64,000 nucleotides of DNA from JAEUOS01 sp965279115 (lineage in GTDB: Bacteria; Pseudomonadota; Gammaproteobacteria; Burkholderiales; JAEUOS01). The notes beneath the pieces are model-generated. The model was given only the letters and a program-made list of their open reading frames with translations, searched no databases and had not been told where the DNA came from. Position numbers and translations under genes: made by a program. The stretch is from the NCBI GenBank assembly GCA_965279115.1, contig OZ257137.1, positions 248,001-312,000 on the forward strand. The letters run 5' to 3'. Of this stretch, positions 16,493 through 26,180 are shown piece by piece (the first letter of the stretch is position 1; every line of letters begins with the position of its first letter).

Positions 16493-16524
16493 AGCGCAGG
16501 CCGGGCTGCCTGAGCAAGCCGCGC

Positions 16525-16562
16525 GCAGGCCGGCCCTGCCATGCCCGCCGGCCAACCGGCGG
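16525..16562. terminator. GC-rich hairpins between receptor gene and livH
   Basis: Two perfect stems lie here: GCAGG/CCTGC (16525-16539) and CCGCCGG/CCGGCGG with a CCAA loop (16545-16562). No T-tract follows, so they may stabilise the receptor mRNA 3' end or cause partial termination rather than act as full terminators. Confidence 0.35.
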
Positions 16563-16594
16563 CGCAACCACCCTCCATACGAAAGTTTCCTGGC

Positions 16595-17455
16595 GTGCAG
16601 TTCTGGGTCATACAAACGCTCAACAGCCTGGCGCTGGGAGGCCTGCTATTCCTCCTGTCTTCGGGGTTTTCGCTGATCTTCGGCATGATGCGCATCGCCA
16701 ACCTGACGCACGGCGCACTGTTCATGCTGGGGGCCTACATCGGCGTCACCGTGATGCGCCATGTCCCCAGCCTGGCGCTGGCCGTAGTGGTGGCGGGCCT
16801 CGCCGTGGGCATTATTGGCGGGTTGATCGAGCGCCTGATCCTGCGCCGCCTGTCCGGCAATTCGCAGGGGCAGGTGCTGGCCACGCTGGGCTTGTCTTTC
16901 ATCGCCGCCGACCTGTGCCTGGTGGCATGGGGTGGTGACCCGATTCCGGTGCCTACACCCGAAGCCCTGCGCGACCCGATCCGCCTGGCCGGCATGGCCT
17001 TTCCCACCTACCGGCTGGTGGTGGTGGGGGTCGCCATTGTCGTGGGCATAGGCCTTTACTGGATGATGGAGCGCACCCGCCTGGGCGCGATGATCCGCGC
17101 CGGCGTCGACGACATGAACATGGCGCGTGCGGTCGGCATTCCGGTGTCCAAGCTGTTCACCAGCGTGTTCTGTCTGGGCGCCATGCTGGCCGGTGCGGGC
17201 GGCATCATCGGCGGCCCGATCCTCTCGGCCTATCCGGGCCTGGATGCCGAGATGCTGCCGCTGGCCCTGATCGTGGTGATCCTGGGTGGCGTGGGCAGCC
17301 TGATCGGCGCTTTCGTCGGCAGTTTCGTGGTCGGCTTTGTCTACACCTTCGGCATCGCCCTGGCGCCTGATTTCGCCTATGTGATCCTGTTCCTGCCCAT
17401 GGTGTTCGTGATCGCCTTCCGCCCGCGCGGGCTGTTCGGGAGGCTGACGGTATGA
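16595..17455 (+). CDS. livH: branched-chain-type ABC transporter permease LivH
   Basis: A 286-residue permease of the LivH type with about eight helices. Markers are LNSLALGGLLFLLSSGFSLIFGMMRIANLTHGALFMLGAYIGV at the start, RTRLGAMIRAGVDDMNMARAVGIPVSKL as the ATPase-coupling loop, and the terminal FRPRGLFGRLTV. I prefer the GTG at 16595 because the protein then begins directly ahead of the first helix; an ATG at 16541 adds 18 proline-rich residues unlike the family. Its last codons overlap the livM ATG by four bases. Confidence 0.88.
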   Translation: MQFWVIQTLNSLALGGLLFLLSSGFSLIFGMMRIANLTHGALFMLGAYIGVTVMRHVPSLALAVVVAGLAVGIIGGLIERLILRRLSGNSQGQVLATLGLSFIAADLCLVAWGGDPIPVPTPEALRDPIRLAGMAFPTYRLVVVGVAIVVGIGLYWMMERTRLGAMIRAGVDDMNMARAVGIPVSKLFTSVFCLGAMLAGAGGIIGGPILSAYPGLDAEMLPLALIVVILGGVGSLIGAFVGSFVVGFVYTFGIALAPDFAYVILFLPMVFVIAFRPRGLFGRLTV

Positions 17456-18381
17456 TCCGCATCGCCGTCGTGCTGGTGGCGCTCGCGCTGTTCCCCTGGG
17501 CGGCCGGCGAGTACTACATCAATCTCGCCAGCCAGATCATGATCGCGGCGTTGTTCGCCGCCAGCCTGAACCTGCTGGTGGGCTATGGCGGCATGACCTC
17601 GCTGGGACATGCCAGCTACCTTGGCCTGGCGGCCTACGTGTCCGCCTGGACCTTCCTTAAGCTCGGCGTCGGCCATGCCGGCGCGGCCGCCATCGCGCTG
17701 GTGGCGACCACCCTGATCGCCTGCGTGTTCGGCTGGCTGGCGTTGCGTGCCTCCGGCTTGTCATTCCTCATGATCACCCTGGCGCTCTCGCAGGTGCTGT
17801 GGGGACTGGGCTACCGCTGGGTCAACGTGACCAACGGCGACAACGGCCTGTCCGGGCTGACCCGTCCGGAACCGTTCGGCATCAATCTCGACGGCTCGAT
17901 CGCGTACTACAACTTCACGCTCATCATCGTGGCCATCGCCCTGTACGTGATCGCGCGCTTCGTCAAATCGCCGTTCGGCGCCTCGCTGGCCGGCACGCGC
18001 GACCAGCCGCGCCGCATGAGCGCACTGGGCTTCGATGTGTGGCGCATCCGCTGGATCACCTTCGTGTTCTCGAGCTTCCTGGCCGCGGTGGCGGGCCTGC
18101 TCTACATCTACTATCACAAGTACATCCACCCCAGCGCCCTGGCGGTATCGAGTTCGGCCGAGGTCCTGCTGGGCGTGATCGCGGGTGGCTCCGGCACGCT
18201 GGTGGGCCCGGTGATCGGTGCCGGGCTGGTGTTGCTGCTCAAGAATTACGCTTCGGCCTATATCGAGCGCTGGAACACGCTCATGGGCGTGGTGTTCGTG
18301 CTGATCGTGATGTTCATGCCGGACGGCCTGGTGCCGGGCGGCAAGCGGCTGTGGGCACGCCTGCGCGGAGGCGCGCAATGA
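17452..18381 (+). CDS. livM: branched-chain-type ABC transporter permease LivM
   Basis: A 309-residue LivM permease. The typical segments are SLNLLVGYGGMTSLGHASYLGLAAYVSAW, the coupling loop KSPFGASLAGTRDQPRRMSALGFDVWRIRW, and LGVIAGGSGTLVGPVIGAGLVLLLKNY near the C-terminus. It overlaps livH at its start and livG at its end, each by four bases (ATGA), showing a tightly coupled operon. Confidence 0.92.
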   Translation: MIRIAVVLVALALFPWAAGEYYINLASQIMIAALFAASLNLLVGYGGMTSLGHASYLGLAAYVSAWTFLKLGVGHAGAAAIALVATTLIACVFGWLALRASGLSFLMITLALSQVLWGLGYRWVNVTNGDNGLSGLTRPEPFGINLDGSIAYYNFTLIIVAIALYVIARFVKSPFGASLAGTRDQPRRMSALGFDVWRIRWITFVFSSFLAAVAGLLYIYYHKYIHPSALAVSSSAEVLLGVIAGGSGTLVGPVIGAGLVLLLKNYASAYIERWNTLMGVVFVLIVMFMPDGLVPGGKRLWARLRGGAQ

Positions 18382-19107
18382 GCGTGGCGCTGAAGATCGA
18401 CGACCTGTGCAAGTCCTTCGGCGGCCTGCCGGCCACCCGCCATGTGAGCATGGAAATCGCCTCCGGCGAGCGACGCCTGATCATCGGCCCGAACGGCGCC
18501 GGCAAGACCACCCTGTTCAACCTGATCACCGGCGACCTGCCCTCGGACTCGGGCCGGATAGAACTGTTCGGCACCGACATCACCGCCCTGCCGACGCACA
18601 AGCGTGCCCACCTCGGCATGGCGCGCACCTACCAGATCATCACCCTGTTCAACCGCGACACCATCGCCCACAACCTGGCGCTGGGCCTCCTGGGCCTGTC
18701 GGCGCGGCGCCACCGGATGTTCAGCGCCCTGTCCCGCCATACCGACATGCGCGAGACCGCGATCGCCACCCTCGAGCGGGTCGGTCTGGCGCATCTCGCC
18801 GACCGGCCGGTGAGCTCGATTTCCTATGGCGAGAAGCGCCGCGTGGAGATCGCGCTGGCACTGGCGCAGCGCCCGAAACTGCTGCTGCTCGACGAGCCGC
18901 TGGCCGGCCTGTCGCTGGAGGAGCGCGGCGCGGTGCAGAACCTGATCGCGGCCATTCCGCGCGAGACCACCATCATCATGATCGAGCACGACATGGACGT
19001 CGCCCTCGAATATGCCGAGCGCATCACGCTCCTGCACTACGGCGAGGTGCTGGCCGACGGCACCCGCGCCGACGTGGTCAACAATCCGCGCACCCGCGAG
19101 GTCTACC

Positions 19108-19118
<11 letters not shown>
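18378..19118 (+). CDS. livG: branched-chain-type ABC transporter ATP-binding protein LivG
   Basis: A 246-residue ABC ATPase with Walker A IGPNGAGKTTL, the LivG-specific MARTYQIITLF segment, signature ISYGEKRRVEIALAL and Walker B LLLLDEPLAGLS with the catalytic glutamate. The protein ends NPRTREVYLGH, as in LivG. Its 3' end overlaps the livF start by 11 bp. Confidence 0.92.
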
Positions 19119-19833
<715 letters not shown>

Positions 19834-19867
19834 CCCCGCCCCTTTTCCAGCCACATCATCCCAGGAG

Positions 19868-21013
19868 ATGTCCGTGTTCTATACCTGCACCCCCGGTTGC
19901 ACCGATCCCACGCACAACCACGGCCCGGCGCGCGCCGCCGCCGCCAAGCGACCGGCCTCGCGCCTGACGGTTTCCGTACCCGGCAAGAAGACCGCCGTCA
20001 AGACCGCGCGCGGCCTGAAGGTGGTGGACATGCACTGCCATTACCTCAATCCGGCGGTGAACCAGAAGATCGCGCACCTGAACCCCGGCCAGTACGACCC
20101 GACCACGGTGTTCGCCAACGCCATCACGCGCGAGACCAATGTCAAGCAGATGGCCACCCGCGCGCCCAAGCTGGTCGGCGTGGCGGAACGCCTGAAGGAC
20201 ATGGACAAGATGGGCGTCGACATCCAGGCGGTGTGCCCGGCGCCCTACCACTTCCTGTACTGGACCGACCGCGACATGGGTGCGGCCCTCACGCGCGAAG
20301 TCAACGACGGCATCGCCAAGGTGGTGGCCGATACCCCGGACCGCTTTGTAGGCATGGGCTCGGTGCCGCTGCAGGCGGCGGACCTGGCCATCAAGGAACT
20401 CGACTATGTGGTCAAGACCCTGGGCTTTCGCGCCATCGAGATCTGCACCAGCGTCAATGGCAAGAACCTGACCGATCCCGATCTGAAGCTGGAGAAGTTT
20501 TTCGCACGTGCCGAGGAACTGGGCGTCCTGATCTTCATGCACCCGCTGGGCTGGACCCAGGCCGACCGCCTGACCAACCACTACTTCAACAACGTGATCG
20601 GCAATCCGCTCGATTCCACCGTTGCGGTATCGCACCTGATTTTTGACGGCGTGGTCGCCCGCTATCCCAAGCTCAAGTTCCTGGTGGCACATGGTGGCGC
20701 CTACGTCGCGCACTACTGGGCGCGCATGGACCATGCCTGGGGCGCGCGCGAGGACTGCCGCACCATGATCAAGCGCCGGCCTTCCTCCTACCTGGAGAAG
20801 TTCTACTTCGACACCATCACCCACGACCCGGTGATGTTGAAACGCCTGGTCGAACGCTTCGGTGCCGATCATGTGGTGCTGGGCACCGACTATCCCTACG
20901 ACATGGGCGACTACGACCCGCTGGGCACCATCCAGGCCGCCAAGCTCACGAAGGCCGACAGCGCGCTGGTGTCAGGCGGCAACGCCATGAAACTCCTCAA
21001 GATCCGCGCCTGA
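19868..21013 (+). CDS. ACMSD-like amidohydrolase-2 family protein
   Basis: A 381-residue metal-dependent TIM-barrel enzyme of the amidohydrolase-2 clan, related to aminocarboxymuconate-semialdehyde, resorcylate and carboxyvanillate decarboxylases and to ring-cleavage-product hydratases. Metal ligands are visible: VDMHCH (H-x-H after strand 1), FMHPLGW, LVAHGGAYV and GTDYPYDMGD (final aspartate). The first 45 residues are extra, with a Cys/His-rich patch CTPGCTDPTHNHG and a basic linker before the barrel. ATG at 19868 follows AGGAG. It lies between livF and a Bug receptor, which supports a catabolic decarboxylase or hydrolase role for the imported compound. Confidence 0.82.
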   Translation: MSVFYTCTPGCTDPTHNHGPARAAAAKRPASRLTVSVPGKKTAVKTARGLKVVDMHCHYLNPAVNQKIAHLNPGQYDPTTVFANAITRETNVKQMATRAPKLVGVAERLKDMDKMGVDIQAVCPAPYHFLYWTDRDMGAALTREVNDGIAKVVADTPDRFVGMGSVPLQAADLAIKELDYVVKTLGFRAIEICTSVNGKNLTDPDLKLEKFFARAEELGVLIFMHPLGWTQADRLTNHYFNNVIGNPLDSTVAVSHLIFDGVVARYPKLKFLVAHGGAYVAHYWARMDHAWGAREDCRTMIKRRPSSYLEKFYFDTITHDPVMLKRLVERFGADHVVLGTDYPYDMGDYDPLGTIQAAKLTKADSALVSGGNAMKLLKIRA

Positions 21014-21016
21014 CCC

Positions 21017-21991
21017 GTGCAGTTCTCGCGCACCCGGCGCGGCCTGCTGGCCGCCTCCAGCCTGGTTGCCCTGCCAGGTATTGGCAGGGCACAGGCTTTT
21101 CCGGCACGGCCGATCCGCATCATGGTCGGCTTCACGCCGGGCGGCCTGCCGGACATCACCGCGCGCCTGATCGGCCAGAGGTTGTCAGAGTCATGGAAAC
21201 AGCCGGTCACGGTGGAAAACCGCCCCGGCGCGGGCGGCAACATCGCCGCGCAGGCAGTGGCCGCCGCGCCGCCGGATGGCTACACACTGCTGTCGATTTC
21301 GTCAGCGCACACCAGCGCGCCGGCGATCTATCCCAAGCTGCCTTTCGATGTGGCAAGGGATTTCGCCGGCATCACCATGACCGCCACCGGGCCGTGCCTG
21401 TTGATCGTGGCGCCGGACCTGCCGGTCAAGACGGTGGCCGACCTGGTGGCGCTGGCCAAGGCCAAACCGGGCGTCCTCAATTACTCGTCCGCCGGCATCG
21501 GTAGCGGCACGCACTTCGCCGTCGAAACCCTCAAGGCACAGGCGGGGATCGACGTGGTGCATGTGCCGTTCAAGGGCATTCCGGAAGCGCTCGCCGAGGC
21601 CGTGGCCGGGCGCGTGCAGTTCTTCATGGCCCCCTTCGCCACCGCCATCGGCCTGGTGAAGGACGGTCGCGCCAGGGCGATCGCCGTCACCAGCCCGAAA
21701 CGCGTCGGCGAGACACCCAACATCCCGACGGTGGCCGAATCCGGCGTGCCTGGATACAAGTACGCGATCTGGTCGGGCCTGCTGGCGCCGGCGAAGACAC
21801 CGCGCGCGCTCATCGAGCAACTCAACGCGGAAGTGGTACGCATCCTGCGGCTGCCGGAAACCGCGCAGCGTCTGGCGCCACTCGGCACCGAGGCCGCCCC
21901 CGGCACACCGGACGAATTCGACCGGCTGATCACCGAGGAAGTGGCGGGTTTCACCCGCCTCGCGCGCGCCGCCAACATCAAGGTCGAATGA
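21017..21991 (+). CDS. Bug/TctC-family periplasmic receptor
   Basis: A 324-residue receptor of the tripartite tricarboxylate transporter type. It has a twin-arginine-like leader (SRTRRGLLAASSLVALPGIGRAQ), then the family opening FPARPIRIMVGFTPGGLPDITARLIGQ, VTVENRPGAGGNIAAQAVAAAPPDGYTLL, VPFKGIPEA and the lid helix near PNIPTVAESGVPGYK. It starts with GTG three bases after the amidohydrolase stop. No TctA/TctB membrane partners are encoded in the window, so it must share them with another locus. Confidence 0.88.
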   Translation: MQFSRTRRGLLAASSLVALPGIGRAQAFPARPIRIMVGFTPGGLPDITARLIGQRLSESWKQPVTVENRPGAGGNIAAQAVAAAPPDGYTLLSISSAHTSAPAIYPKLPFDVARDFAGITMTATGPCLLIVAPDLPVKTVADLVALAKAKPGVLNYSSAGIGSGTHFAVETLKAQAGIDVVHVPFKGIPEALAEAVAGRVQFFMAPFATAIGLVKDGRARAIAVTSPKRVGETPNIPTVAESGVPGYKYAIWSGLLAPAKTPRALIEQLNAEVVRILRLPETAQRLAPLGTEAAPGTPDEFDRLITEEVAGFTRLARAANIKVE

Positions 21992-22021
21992 CATTCATCA
22001 ACCCCACTTCAAGGACATGAC

Positions 22022-22816
22022 ATGAAAGCCAAGGTCAACGGCACCGAAATCAACTACAGCGTCGAGGGCGAAGGCCCCTGGATCACCCTGTCGCACTCGC
22101 TGGCATGCGATACCGGCATGTGGGATCCGCAGATGGACATGCTGAAGAAGCATTTCAAGGTGCTGCGCTTCGACACCCGCGGCCACGGCCAGTCCGCCGC
22201 GCCGGAGGGCGAATACACGCTCGAACAGATGGCCGACGACGTGCACGGCCTGTTCGCGCACCTGGGCATCACCAAGACCCACTGGATGGGCCTGTCAATG
22301 GGCGGCATGATCGGCCAGACCTTCGCGCTCAAGTACCCCGGCGTGTTCCAGAGCATGATCCTCGCCGACACCACCAGCCGCCAGCCACCCAACGGCGCGG
22401 CGATGTGGGGCGAGCGCATCCAGACCGCCAGGACCAAAGGCATGGAAGCGCTGGTCGACGTCACGCTGGCACGCTGGTTCACCGAACCCTACCGCACCGC
22501 CAATCCGGAGATCATGAAAAAGATCGGCGCGGTGATCCGCAATACGCCCGCCGCCGGTTATGCCGGCTGCTGCGCCGGCATCTCGAAGATCGACGTGACC
22601 GACCGCCTGAATGAGATCAAGTGCCCGACGCTGGTGATCGTGGGCGAGCAGGACCACGGCACGCCGGTGGCAGCATCACAGGCGATCCAGGCCAACCTGC
22701 CGGGTGCCGAGCTGCTGGTGATTCCGTCGGCGGCGCACATCTCCAGCATCGAGCAGGCACAGATCTTCAACATCGCGGTGCGCGACTTCCTCACCCGCGT
22801 GACGGCGGGCAAGTAA
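22022..22816 (+). CDS. alpha/beta hydrolase, 3-oxoadipate enol-lactonase-like
   Basis: A 264-residue alpha/beta hydrolase resembling PcaD-type enol-lactonases. The triad is complete: nucleophile S92 in GLSMGG, an aspartate in GEQDHGTP and a histidine in SAAHISSIEQ. The oxyanion strand LSHSLACDTGMWD is typical of PcaD (H-S-L). Length is normal. Its position after an ACMSD-like enzyme and between two Bug receptors fits hydrolysis of a ring-derived lactone or C-C bond. Substrate unproven. Confidence 0.85.
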   Translation: MKAKVNGTEINYSVEGEGPWITLSHSLACDTGMWDPQMDMLKKHFKVLRFDTRGHGQSAAPEGEYTLEQMADDVHGLFAHLGITKTHWMGLSMGGMIGQTFALKYPGVFQSMILADTTSRQPPNGAAMWGERIQTARTKGMEALVDVTLARWFTEPYRTANPEIMKKIGAVIRNTPAAGYAGCCAGISKIDVTDRLNEIKCPTLVIVGEQDHGTPVAASQAIQANLPGAELLVIPSAAHISSIEQAQIFNIAVRDFLTRVTAGK

Positions 22817-22840
22817 CGAGGTAGCGGGAAGGCGGCGAAC

Positions 22841-23833
22841 ATGGCGAAAGCTTGGCGCGGATTCATCAGGTTCACCGCCATCGCGGCATCGACCGCCGCC
22901 TTGGCTGCCACCTGTGGTGTGGTGCAGGCGCAGGCGTGGCCTTCCAAGCCGGTGCGCCTGATCGTGCCCTTCCCACCCGGCGGCGGCAACGATGTGATCG
23001 CCCGTGCGGTCGCGCAGAAGCTGGGCGACCGGTTGGGGCAAGCAGTGGTGGTGGAGAATCGTGCCGGCGCCAACGGCATCGTCGGGCTGCAGGCCATGAT
23101 GCAGGCCGCGCCCGATGGTCATACCATCGCTGTCGGCGCCGCCGGACCGCTGGCGGTCAACCCCAGCCTGTACGACAAGCTGCCCTACGACCCGCTCAAG
23201 GATTTCGCGCCGATCACCAACCTGGTGAACTTCCCGCTCCTGCTGGTAACCCATCCTTCAGTGGCGGCGAAGACCACGCGTGAACTGGTGGCGCTTGCCA
23301 AGGCGCAACCGGGCAAGCTGCACTACTCGTCGCCCGGCAGCGGCAACTCCGGTCACCTCGCCGGCGAGCTCTTCAACACCATGGCCGGGGTCAAGACCGT
23401 GCATGTGCCGTACAAGGGCCAGGGACCGGCACTGACCGACCTGATCGCAGGCCAGGTGCAGATGCTCTACAGCAGCATTCCCTCGGTGCTGCCGCATGTG
23501 CGCCAGGGACAACTGAACGCGATCGCCGTCGGCAGCGCGAAGCGCATACCCTCGCTGCCGGACATTCCGACCATCGCCGAATCCGGCGTGCCCGGCTATG
23601 AGGCGTATTCCTGGGTCGGCATGGTGGCGCCCGCCGCCACGCCGCGCGTCGTGGTGCAGCGTCTCAACCGCGAGATTGTCGAGATCCTCAAGGAAAAGGA
23701 TGTCGCCGAAAAGCTCAACGGCCAGGGTGCCCTGCCGGTCGGCGATTCGCCCGAGCAATTCGCCAGCTACATCAAGGCGGAAATCGACAAGTGGGGCGCC
23801 GTGGTGCGTTCGTCAAACATCAAGGTTGACTGA
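22841..23833 (+). CDS. Bug/TctC-family periplasmic receptor
   Basis: A 330-residue receptor with Sec leader (AASTAALAATCGVVQAQA) and the signature parts WPSKPVRLIVPFPPGGGNDVIARAVAQ, VVVENRAGANGIVGLQAMMQAAPDG, VPYKGQGPA and PDIPTIAESGVPGYEAYSW. It lies 24 bp after the hydrolase and 5 bp before the small cupin gene, in the same operon. It is one of two Bug receptors in this run. Confidence 0.9.
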   Translation: MAKAWRGFIRFTAIAASTAALAATCGVVQAQAWPSKPVRLIVPFPPGGGNDVIARAVAQKLGDRLGQAVVVENRAGANGIVGLQAMMQAAPDGHTIAVGAAGPLAVNPSLYDKLPYDPLKDFAPITNLVNFPLLLVTHPSVAAKTTRELVALAKAQPGKLHYSSPGSGNSGHLAGELFNTMAGVKTVHVPYKGQGPALTDLIAGQVQMLYSSIPSVLPHVRQGQLNAIAVGSAKRIPSLPDIPTIAESGVPGYEAYSWVGMVAPAATPRVVVQRLNREIVEILKEKDVAEKLNGQGALPVGDSPEQFASYIKAEIDKWGAVVRSSNIKVD

Positions 23834-23838
23834 CAGCC

Positions 23839-24210
23839 ATGCCGTCACCCGCGCTGATCGCGTTTGACCGCACCGACATCGCGCCGGCGCATGACCATCC
23901 CAAGGCCGAGCGTCTGGTTGCCGGCAACCCGCTGCGCTCCACCTTCTCGCACTACGCGCGCGGCGAGGTCGACAGCGGCTTGTGGCAATGCGAGCCCGGC
24001 GCTTGGCGCATCGATTTTTCCGATGCGCCCGGCAAGACCCGCGAAGAGTTCTTCCATGTGCTCGAAGGCCGCATCCGCATCACCTCCGAGGCCGGCGCGG
24101 TGCGCACCTTCGGCCCCGGCGATGCCTGCCTGATTCCCGCCGGCTTCAAGGGCACCTTCGAGGTGCTTGATGCGGTGAAAAAATACTACGTGATGATCGA
24201 CAAGACCTGA
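23839..24210 (+). CDS. small cupin (DUF861/EutQ-like) protein
   Basis: A 123-residue single cupin domain. The segment WRIDFSDAPGKTREEFFHVLEGRIRI with ACLIPAGFKGTFEV matches the Cupin_3 (DUF861) group, which includes ureidoglycolate-type and EutQ proteins. The classic H-x-H metal pair is missing; an E-E-F-F-H pattern replaces it, as in many members of this group. It starts five bases after the Bug gene and its stop lies two bases from the convergent Bug gene at 24213. It may act as an isomerase, lyase or sensor for the pathway compound. Confidence 0.75.
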   Translation: MPSPALIAFDRTDIAPAHDHPKAERLVAGNPLRSTFSHYARGEVDSGLWQCEPGAWRIDFSDAPGKTREEFFHVLEGRIRITSEAGAVRTFGPGDACLIPAGFKGTFEVLDAVKKYYVMIDKT

Positions 24211-24212
24211 CC

Positions 24213-25190
24213 TCAGTCCATCGTCAGCTTTTGCTTCTTCACGATATCCCGGCGCAGCGCCTGCTCGCGCGCAATCTTGGCGGCAAACGCTTCCATGCTG
24301 CCGCCATCAATCACCGCGCCGCTGTCCATCAACCGCTTGCGGGTGTCGGGGTCAGCCAGCGTGCGGATCGCCGCGGCGCGGATTTTCTCGATGATGTCGC
24401 GCGGCGTGCCGGCGGGCGCCAGGAGGCCGTACCAGGCCATATTGTTGGCTTCCTTCAGCCCGGCCTCGGCAAAGGTGGGCACCTCGGGCAGCACATCCAC
24501 GCGGCGCTCGGCCATCACCGCCAGGGCCTTCAACTTGCCGGCCTTGATGTGCGGCAATGAGGAAGGCAGGTTGTCAATTTGCGCGTCCACCTGGCCGGCG
24601 ATCACGTCGTTCATGGCCGGACCCGAGCCGCGATAGGGAATATGGACCATGAAGGTGCCGGTCAGCACCTTGAAGAGTTCCACATCCAGGTGCGAGATCG
24701 AGCCTGCGCCGCCGGAACCGTAGGAGTACTTGCCGGGATTGCGCTTGAGGATGCCAACGAACTCGGCCATGTCCTTGACTGGAAACCTGCCGGGGTTGAC
24801 ATTCATCACGTTGGGCACGTTGACCAGGTTGATGACCGGCTGGAAATCCTTCGCCGCGTCATACGGCATCTTCGCGATCATGGCCGGGTTGGTGGCCAGC
24901 GTCGACACCGTGGCAATGCCGAGGATGTAGCCGTCCGGCGGCGACTTGGCCACATAGTCGGCGCCCACGGTTCCGCCCCCGCCGACGCGGTTCTCGACGA
25001 TGGCGCTTTGCCCGAGTTCGCGGCCAAGACGCTCGCCGACCACGCGCGCCACGATGTCGGTGGTGCCACCGGGCGCGAAAGGCACGATCAGGCGCACGGG
25101 TTTGGCCGGCCAGGCCTGGGCGACCACATGGGGGGCGGCGCCCAGCGCCAACGCGCCTGCGAGAACACGGGCTATCGTTTGAATGTGCAT
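24213..25190 (-). CDS. Bug/TctC-family periplasmic receptor
   Basis: A 325-residue receptor with a Sec leader (ARVLAGALALGAAPHVVAQA) and the family segments WPAKPVRLIVPFAPGGTTDIVARVVGE, IVENRVGGGGTVGADYVAKSPPDGY, IPYRGSGPAMNDV and PEVPTFAEAGLKEANNMAWYG. It is the last gene of a minus-strand set with a dehydrogenase and molybdenum hydroxylase upstream (44-bp gap), so it likely serves that pathway rather than the convergent plus-strand run. Confidence 0.9.
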   Translation of the reverse strand: MHIQTIARVLAGALALGAAPHVVAQAWPAKPVRLIVPFAPGGTTDIVARVVGERLGRELGQSAIVENRVGGGGTVGADYVAKSPPDGYILGIATVSTLATNPAMIAKMPYDAAKDFQPVINLVNVPNVMNVNPGRFPVKDMAEFVGILKRNPGKYSYGSGGAGSISHLDVELFKVLTGTFMVHIPYRGSGPAMNDVIAGQVDAQIDNLPSSLPHIKAGKLKALAVMAERRVDVLPEVPTFAEAGLKEANNMAWYGLLAPAGTPRDIIEKIRAAAIRTLADPDTRKRLMDSGAVIDGGSMEAFAAKIAREQALRRDIVKKQKLTMD

Positions 25191-25234
25191 GATGTATCTC
25201 CTCGGCGCCCAGTGTAGCGCCGGAAGAAAAGCGC

Positions 25235-26179
25235 TCAGCGCGCCGTCTTGCGGGCGCGTTTCGCTTTGGCCGGAAGTCCGGCCATCGCACCCAGCACCTC
25301 GGCCACCGAGGCGGTATCTTCAAGGGCCAGGCCCTGCGCCATCGCGGTGGTGTAGATCGGTGCGCAGGCGGTGAAAAGGGGCGTCGGGCAATCCAGCGAC
25401 TTGGCCATGTCGCCGATGACCTGCATGTCCTTCTGCCAGACCTCTACCTTCATGGTCGGCGGGGTGTAATTGCGGTCGAGCATGAAGGGCATGCGCAGGC
25501 GCATCACCCCGGTGCCCAGTACCGGACTGGACCCGAACAGTTCCAGCATGCGGCGCGGATCGAGGCCCATCTTGCGCGCGAAAGTGACCACTTCGCCATA
25601 GGCCACGTTGTAAATGGCCACCAGGTGGTTGGCGGCGTATTTCATGCGGGTGCCATGTCCGAACGGACCCACCTGCGGCACGTTGTCGGTGAATACCCGC
25701 AGGATCGGCTCGGCCACCTTGCAGGCCTTCGCCTCGCCGCTGACAAAAATCGTCCAGGCGCGCTCCTTCATGCGCGCGGCCGTACCGCTGATCGGGCAAT
25801 CCAGCGCCTTCACGCCGGCGCGCTTGAGCACAGCGGCGGCGGCGTCCTTGTCGGCCAGAGGCAGGGTGCTGGTTTCGATCACCAGCGGCCGTTTGCCCGG
25901 CCCGGCGGCGGCGGCGATTTCGCCCGCCACGGCGGCCAGCGCCGCGCTGGTGGCAAGGGAGGTGATCAGCACATCGCTTTGCTGCGCCACCGCCGCGGTC
26001 GACGCCAGCGGCTTGCCGCCTGCGCGCTTCAAGCGCGCGCGTGCCGCTGGCGCGATGTCGTAACCGTTGACCGCATAGCCCGCCTTGCGCAGAGTCTCGG
26101 CCATGATGCCGCCCATGATCCCCAGGCCGATCACGCCCACCACCGGCAGCGTTGTTCCAGAGTCCTTGCTGTTCTTCAT
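25235..26179 (-). CDS. NAD(P)-dependent beta-hydroxyacid dehydrogenase (HIBADH family)
   Basis: A 314-residue family member with Rossmann motif GVIGLGIMGGIMAETLRKAGY, substrate loop LDCPISGTAARM and catalytic lysine in GHGTRMKYAANHLVAIYNVAYGE. The C-terminal tail is basic (LPAKAKRARKTAR). It strongly resembles the protein at 32163-33122, including shared ARARLKRAGG and MKVxxWQKDM segments, so these are paralogues. One base separates its start from the stop of the molybdenum-hydroxylase large subunit, indicating co-translation and a role in oxidising the hydroxylated product. Confidence 0.87.
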   Translation of the reverse strand: MKNSKDSGTTLPVVGVIGLGIMGGIMAETLRKAGYAVNGYDIAPAARARLKRAGGKPLASTAAVAQQSDVLITSLATSAALAAVAGEIAAAAGPGKRPLVIETSTLPLADKDAAAAVLKRAGVKALDCPISGTAARMKERAWTIFVSGEAKACKVAEPILRVFTDNVPQVGPFGHGTRMKYAANHLVAIYNVAYGEVVTFARKMGLDPRRMLELFGSSPVLGTGVMRLRMPFMLDRNYTPPTMKVEVWQKDMQVIGDMAKSLDCPTPLFTACAPIYTTAMAQGLALEDTASVAEVLGAMAGLPAKAKRARKTAR

Positions 26180-26180
26180 G

